DNA from: Bacteroidales bacterium
GTDB lineage: Bacteria > Bacteroidota > Bacteroidia > Bacteroidales > VadinHA17
DNA length: 9,728 nucleotides
Assembly: GCA_025455505.1 (NCBI GenBank)
Contig: JALOMK010000049.1
Span: forward strand, 1 to 9,728
Direction: 5' to 3'
A model generated the notes under the pieces. The model searched no databases and was not told where the DNA came from. It saw nothing but the letters and a program-made list of their open reading frames with translations. Shown here one piece after another: positions 6,369 through 9,728 of this stretch; position 1 is the stretch's first letter; every line of letters begins with the position of its first letter. The position numbers and the translations under genes were made by a program.

Positions 6369-6418
6369 TTCTGGTCCGCAGCCATCCCGATAAATCGGGA
6401 CAATTAAGCTACGGGTAC
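6369..6418 (-). pseudogene. Decayed partial copy of tRNA-Arg (copy 1)
   Basis: Read on the minus strand, this segment repeats the tRNA 5' half just downstream. GTACCCGTAGCTTAAT matches 14 of 16 positions of the acceptor 5' strand and D-arm start, and GGCTGCGGACCAGAA matches the anticodon arm with one change that turns anticodon ACG into GCG. In between, the D-loop region is replaced by the palindrome TCCCGATTTATCGGGA. The variable loop, T arm and 3' acceptor strand are absent and the upper anticodon stem is broken, so it cannot be a working tRNA. Confidence 0.7.
6385..6400. repeat. Palindrome TCCCGATAAATCGGGA
   Basis: Seven-base arms TCCCGAT and ATCGGGA flank a central AA. It sits where the D-loop and D-stem 3' side should be in the decayed tRNA copy, and it is not present in the intact tRNA. 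It may be a short mobile or dispersed palindrome, or compensatory hairpin evolution in the leader RNA. Confidence 0.6.
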
Positions 6419-6432
6419 TTACATTCTTGAAC

Positions 6433-6476
6433 TTCAGTTCTGCAACCAGCCCGATGTACAGGGCAAATCCGGCTGT
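6433..6476 (-). repeat. More diverged second copy of the tRNA-like segment (copy 2)
   Basis: An ungapped comparison of these 44 bases with 6369-6412 gives, by hand count, 28 identities (64 percent), with runs such as ATCGGG, TGG and TGC preserved. Most differences are transitions. It lies 64 bp from copy 1, close to the 59-bp offset between copy 1 and the tRNA. It would be an older copy of the same unit; resemblance to the tRNA alone is weak, so its origin is inferred through copy 1. Confidence 0.5.
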
Positions 6477-6494
6477 ATGTAAGTTTTCAGGGGG

Positions 6495-6502
6495 CAAATA
6501 TA
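6495..6502 (-). promoter_or_regulatory. Likely -7 element of the tRNA-Arg transcript
   Basis: TATATTTG on the minus strand matches TAnnTTTG exactly, preceded by an A/T-rich run. No clear TTTG is seen at -33. Transcription would begin near 6490 and produce a leader of about 130 nt before the mature tRNA 5' end at 6359, covering both degenerate copies. Confidence 0.5.
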
Positions 6503-6676
6503 CGAATTTTTTTAAAAGTGTAATCCGGTATTGATCAATCTCAATTGATGATGTCAAATCAGCAGCTAATTGATGTTTTCTGCAATAATTACAGGCCTGA
6601 TTCGTATTATAACAGCGGATGGAGCCCGAACATTGACAAGGGCAGAATGTTATACAAATTAAAACAGCTTGGTGCT

Positions 6677-9505
6677 ATGAAAAGAGGATTATCCCTTGGC
6701 CTGAAAATAATTGCCGGTCTTTTTGTTTTGGTACTTGTTTTTGCAATTGCAGTGCCGCTACTTTTCAAAGACAGGATCCGTGAGAAGGTTGAAAAAGAAA
6801 TCAATGCATCGCTTAACGCAAAAGTCACTTTCGGCGACTACAGCCTGGGCTTGTTCAGGCACTTTCCCGATCTCACATTCTCACTCAGCGACCTTCTTGT
6901 CACAGGGAAGGAAGTATTTGATAACGACACTCTTGCCAGTATCGGGAAAACAAGACTGGTGTTTGACCTGGCGAGCATATTCGGAAAAGATGGGTATGTA
7001 ATAAATTCGGTCGTAATTGAAGACGGCTTGCTTAATGCTATCGTCCTGGAAGACGGCAGCGCAAACTGGGACATAATGGCTGACACCTCAGTTGAAAGCG
7101 GATCTGAGGATACCGGTTCAGCGGAAATGAAGGTAAATCTCAGGAATTTTGAGATCGTAAGAGGCACAATAGCCTATCGCGACCACGAAGCGGACATGCA
7201 CGTATTCCTGTCTGATATGGAGTTCAACCTTAGCGGCGACATGTCGCTATCCCAGACAAATCTCAGGATGACTCTGGCTTCCGGGATGATAACATACCTT
7301 ATGGAGGGGACTAAGTATCTTGACAAAACGAAGATCAGAGCCGACCTTGACCTGTCTGCAGACATGGACAAATATATCTTTACTCTGCAAAACGGGTTCT
7401 TTTCGCTGAATGACCTTGGCATAAATGTATCAGGACAAGTGATAATGCCTGGTGATGATATCGAAACCAGGCTTGAGTTCAGCTCGCAGAACAGTTCATT
7501 CAAATCACTGCTCTCCCTCGTTCCCTCCGTTTACATGAATGACTACAGCGACCTTTTGGCTGAAGGCTCTTTCAGTTTAAACGGAAGCGCAAACGGCATC
7601 TACAGTGAAACAGACTCTACGTATCCCGACATCAGGCTTGACATTTCAGTTAAGGACGGGCTTATCAGCTATCCTGCCCTTCCTGAAAAGATAACAAACA
7701 TTTCCCTGGAATCAGATATCTTTTTTGACGGTAGATCTACTGACAATTCAGTAGTTACAATTGATCCATTCCAGATGGAGCTTGCAGGAAACCGCTTCAG
7801 GATGAATTTCGGACTTAAGACGCCGGTGAGTGATCCGGATTTCAGGCTTGGACTGGATGGGACAATCGACCTTGCAGCAATTCTTAAAGCAATGCCTGTC
7901 GACAGCATCGATCTTTCCGGCCTGCTCAGGATGTCAGTCAGGCTTGCAGGAAAGATGTCGCAGGTCGAAAATGAAAAACACGACAATTTTGAAGCATCCG
8001 GCAAACTGAATATCAGCGAAATGGCGGTAGCCGCCTCTGGTTATCCGGCGGTAAATATTGCAGCTGCAGAATTTACATTCACACCAGCTTTTGCTGCACT
8101 TTCGGCATCTGGGATCAGGATCGGAAGCAAAAGTGATTTTGCAGTGGATGGAAGGCTTGAAGACTATATTCAGTATTTTTTCAGCGACGGCACGCTGAAA
8201 GGGGAGCTTAAGCTTCGCTCAAAACTCACAGATGCCACAGAGTTGCTTGCAGGTTTTGCCGGCGAAACTTCAGAAGCTGAAGATACTGCTGCTCTCCAGA
8301 CAATAAACATACCGCGAAACCTGGACTTCAGGTTTAATGCAGAAGTCGACAGGTTCGTATATGACAGGATAGACGCCACGGGCATAAAAGGAGAAATACT
8401 GATACGCGACGGGATACTGTCGCTTCGCGATTCGGAAATGAACATGCTGGGTGGAAGAATGATGCTGAATGCACTCTACGATACGCGGGACACACTTAAA
8501 CCTTCAATGCGGGCAGCTCTCTCTGTAAATAACATTGGAGTAGGAGAAGCGTTCAACGCATTCAATACTGTCCGCCTTCTTGCCCCCGCCGCAAAGGGAA
8601 TTGATGGCCGCATAAGTGCTTCTCTCGATTACCAGAGCCTTCTCGGCAAGGATTTCATGCCTGTTGCAAATACAATTTCAGGCTCGGGAAGTTTTAATTC
8701 AGAGCAGCTCACCCTGGTTGACTCGAAGACTTTCAGCCTTGTAAAGCAAACTCTGAAACTGGGTGACAAATACACAAACACTTTCAGGAACGTTTCTGCA
8801 AGCTTCAGGATAGCTGATGGCAGGATAATTGTAAATCCCTTTGATGTAAGGACCGGTAACCTGAAAATGAATATAAGCGGTGACCACGGTATCGATCAGA
8901 CGCTTAACTATTTTGTTAAGACCGAGATACCACGTTCCGATCTGGGGGGAGATGTAAATTCCCTCATCGATAATATTGCAAGTCAGGCTTCTGCCCTTGG
9001 ATTTGCTTTTAAACCTTCAGAAGTACTGAAGGTGAATCTTAAAGTGACCGGCACTTTTGGAAAGCCTGTCATGGCCCCTGTTTTCGGCAGTTCTTCTCAG
9101 CAGTCGGGTGCCAGCCAGGCAGCTGCTGCCGGGATGATTCAGCAGGCGCTCGACAAAACACTGGATCAGTCAAAGGCGAAAGCAATTTCAGAGGCTGAAA
9201 CACAGGCAGCACAACTACTCAATGAGGCTGAAGAGAAAGGAGCCATGCTAAGGGCAGAGGCCGAAAAGGCAGCACAGAAAATCAGGGACGAAGCAAATGT
9301 CCAGGCGGAAAAACTTATAGCTGATGCTTCCAAAAAAAGCACTCTTGCGCAGCTGGGTGCCAAAAAGGGTGCAGAAACTCTCAGGAGCACAGCAGAGAAA
9401 AATGCATCAAAAATTGTAAGGGAAGCAGATGAACAGTCACAGAAGCTGATTGAGGAGGCAAGGAGACAAGGCGACGAGATACTCAGGAAAGCAAAAAATC
9501 TTTGA
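6677..9505 (+). CDS. AsmA-like inner-membrane/envelope protein with C-terminal hendecad coiled coil
   Basis: Residue numbers use the 942-aa form from ATG 6677. One hydrophobic helix (about 7-30) anchors the N-terminus. An AsmA N-terminal block follows, with KVTFGDYSL (49-57), the HFPDL motif (62-66) and VLEDGSANWDI (123-133). A long beta-rich repeat region runs to about 730, then an AsmA C-terminal block with GDHGIDQTLNYFVKTEIP (about 734-751) and FGKPVMAPVFG (about 794-804). Residues 836-942 are an Ala/Glu/Lys-rich tail of ten 11-residue units. AsmA-like proteins are large, single-anchor periplasmic proteins implicated in phospholipid movement and outer-membrane homeostasis. The frame is open back to ATG 6545, but the 44 extra residues are not hydrophobic or family-like; ATG 6647 with AAGGG upstream is a second candidate. 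I chose 6677 because MKRGLSLGLKIIAGLF directly begins the anchor. Single gene, ended by a strong terminator. Confidence 0.88.
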   Translation: MKRGLSLGLKIIAGLFVLVLVFAIAVPLLFKDRIREKVEKEINASLNAKVTFGDYSLGLFRHFPDLTFSLSDLLVTGKEVFDNDTLASIGKTRLVFDLASIFGKDGYVINSVVIEDGLLNAIVLEDGSANWDIMADTSVESGSEDTGSAEMKVNLRNFEIVRGTIAYRDHEADMHVFLSDMEFNLSGDMSLSQTNLRMTLASGMITYLMEGTKYLDKTKIRADLDLSADMDKYIFTLQNGFFSLNDLGINVSGQVIMPGDDIETRLEFSSQNSSFKSLLSLVPSVYMNDYSDLLAEGSFSLNGSANGIYSETDSTYPDIRLDISVKDGLISYPALPEKITNISLESDIFFDGRSTDNSVVTIDPFQMELAGNRFRMNFGLKTPVSDPDFRLGLDGTIDLAAILKAMPVDSIDLSGLLRMSVRLAGKMSQVENEKHDNFEASGKLNISEMAVAASGYPAVNIAAAEFTFTPAFAALSASGIRIGSKSDFAVDGRLEDYIQYFFSDGTLKGELKLRSKLTDATELLAGFAGETSEAEDTAALQTINIPRNLDFRFNAEVDRFVYDRIDATGIKGEILIRDGILSLRDSEMNMLGGRMMLNALYDTRDTLKPSMRAALSVNNIGVGEAFNAFNTVRLLAPAAKGIDGRISASLDYQSLLGKDFMPVANTISGSGSFNSEQLTLVDSKTFSLVKQTLKLGDKYTNTFRNVSASFRIADGRIIVNPFDVRTGNLKMNISGDHGIDQTLNYFVKTEIPRSDLGGDVNSLIDNIASQASALGFAFKPSEVLKVNLKVTGTFGKPVMAPVFGSSSQQSGASQAAAAGMIQQALDKTLDQSKAKAISEAETQAAQLLNEAEEKGAMLRAEAEKAAQKIRDEANVQAEKLIADASKKSTLAQLGAKKGAETLRSTAEKNASKIVREADEQSQKLIEEARRQGDEILRKAKNL
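9182..9502 (+). repeat. Ten consecutive 11-residue repeats (coding) in the AsmA-like protein
   Basis: The last 107 residues divide into ten 11-residue units with no gap: AISEAETQAAQ, LLNEAEEKGAM, LRAEAEKAAQK, IRDEANVQAEK, LIADASKKSTL, AQLGAKKGAET, LRSTAEKNASK, IVREADEQSQK, LIEEARRQGDE and ILRKAKNL. Position 5 is Ala in all ten, and position 1 is Leu, Ile or Ala. This predicts a long right-handed-type helix like the stalk of ATP synthase subunit b. Confidence 0.8.
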
Positions 9506-9533
9506 CAGCAGGACTGAATTGTCAAAACAGAAA

Positions 9534-9566
9534 AGGCTGCCCCGGTTTACCGGGCAGCCTCTTTGT
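9534..9566. terminator. Bidirectional hairpin terminator between the AsmA-like gene and rplS
   Basis: AGGCTGCCC (9534-9542) pairs with GGGCAGCCT (9552-9560), extended by GG/CC past a bulged C, with loop TTTA. Read on the minus strand the hairpin is followed by TTTTCTGTTTT, a good tail for rplS. On the plus strand TCTTTGTT follows. It likely ends both convergent genes. Confidence 0.85.
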
Positions 9567-9586
9567 TATTAAGAAATCAGTTCGTA

Positions 9587-9728
9587 TCAGAACTTTTTCT
9601 CTTTTATACGAGCTTTCTTGCCTGTGAGGTCACGGAGGTAGAATATTCTTGCCCTGCGTACCTTTCCATGCTTGTTTACCTCAATTTTATCAATGAAAGG
9701 CGATGCTATGGGGAAGATCCTTTCTACA
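9587..9728 (-). CDS. rplS: Ribosomal protein L19, C-terminal part (5' end outside window)
   Basis: My reading of the minus strand gives the last 46 residues and TGA at 9587-9589: [17 protein letters not shown], then [20 protein letters not shown] and ARIKEKKF. The motifs GVER(I/V)F, SP..D.I.V, G.VR.A...YLR...GK.ARIKE are the conserved C-terminus of bacterial L19, a 50S subunit protein near the 30S interface. The first part and the start lie beyond the window edge. The bidirectional terminator lies 21 bp after the stop, so rplS is the last gene of its transcript. Confidence 0.97.
   Translation of the reverse strand, partial: VERIFPIASPFIDKIEVNKHGKVRRARIFYLRDLTGKKARIKEKKF

Noticed and set aside
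6287..6502. tRNA-anchored integration site (att duplication) of a mobile element
   Set aside because: The repeated part is the 5' half and anticodon arm, no integrase or cargo lies between the copies, and the spacing is only about 60 bp.
6614..6660. E. coli-like TTGACA and TATACA elements near 6631-6655
   Set aside because: The spacer is only about 12 nt and this phylum does not use that consensus.
9166..9525. Minus-strand ORF of 119 codons rich in Ser, Ala, Phe and Cys
   Set aside because: It is the antisense of the Ala/Glu/Lys hendecad tail; its composition follows from that repeat.
1..9728. CRISPR array, insertion sequence, phage or defence cassette
   Set aside because: No regularly spaced repeats, transposase, integrase or defence domains were found on either strand.

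Overview
The window looks like chromosomal DNA of a member of the Bacteroidota, probably Bacteroidales-like. The evidence is: weak or absent Shine-Dalgarno sequences before most genes; several TAnnTTTG-type -7 elements, one with a correctly spaced TTTG; a tRNA gene without an encoded CCA end; and gene types typical of the phylum (a large AsmA-like protein with an Ala-rich coiled-coil tail, an M28 peptidase with a signal peptide, small lipoproteins). I see no insertion sequence, phage module, CRISPR array or toxin-antitoxin pair.

Layout. (1) 1-490, minus: N-terminal 163 residues of a SIS-domain sugar-phosphate isomerase of the KdsD/KpsF/GutQ type, cut by the window edge. (2) 611-3869, plus: a probable three-gene operon of a ROK-family sugar kinase lacking its zinc site, an exported M28 metallopeptidase and an MFS transporter. 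It diverges from the SIS gene across a 120-bp spacer. (3) 3875-5190, minus: an iron-dependent alcohol/aldehyde dehydrogenase (YqhD/BdhA type) preceded by a tiny lipoprotein, with a good Bacteroidota promoter at 5258-5288. The dehydrogenase and the MFS gene converge with only 5 bp between stop codons. (4) 5289-5760: about 470 bp of AT-rich sequence with no convincing gene. (5) 5761-6222, plus: an unrecognised exported protein of 153 aa, ending at a strong shared terminator. (6) 6287-6502, minus: a tRNA-Arg(ACG) gene whose leader appears to hold two decayed partial copies of the tRNA itself. (7) 6677-9505, plus: an AsmA-like protein ending in ten consecutive 11-residue repeats. (8) 9534-9728: a bidirectional terminator and the 3' end of rplS (ribosomal protein L19) on the minus strand.

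How the genes may work together. The divergent SIS isomerase and ROK kinase suggest phosphorylation and isomerisation of a sugar. The peptidase and transporter downstream of ROK suggest uptake and use of small molecules, but no substrate can be read from the sequence. The dehydrogenase is probably a housekeeping NAD(P)H-dependent aldehyde reductase. The AsmA-like protein belongs to a family linked to envelope lipid homeostasis. The most unusual feature is the set of tRNA-derived repeats upstream of tRNA-Arg; I did not find a clear new multi-gene system.
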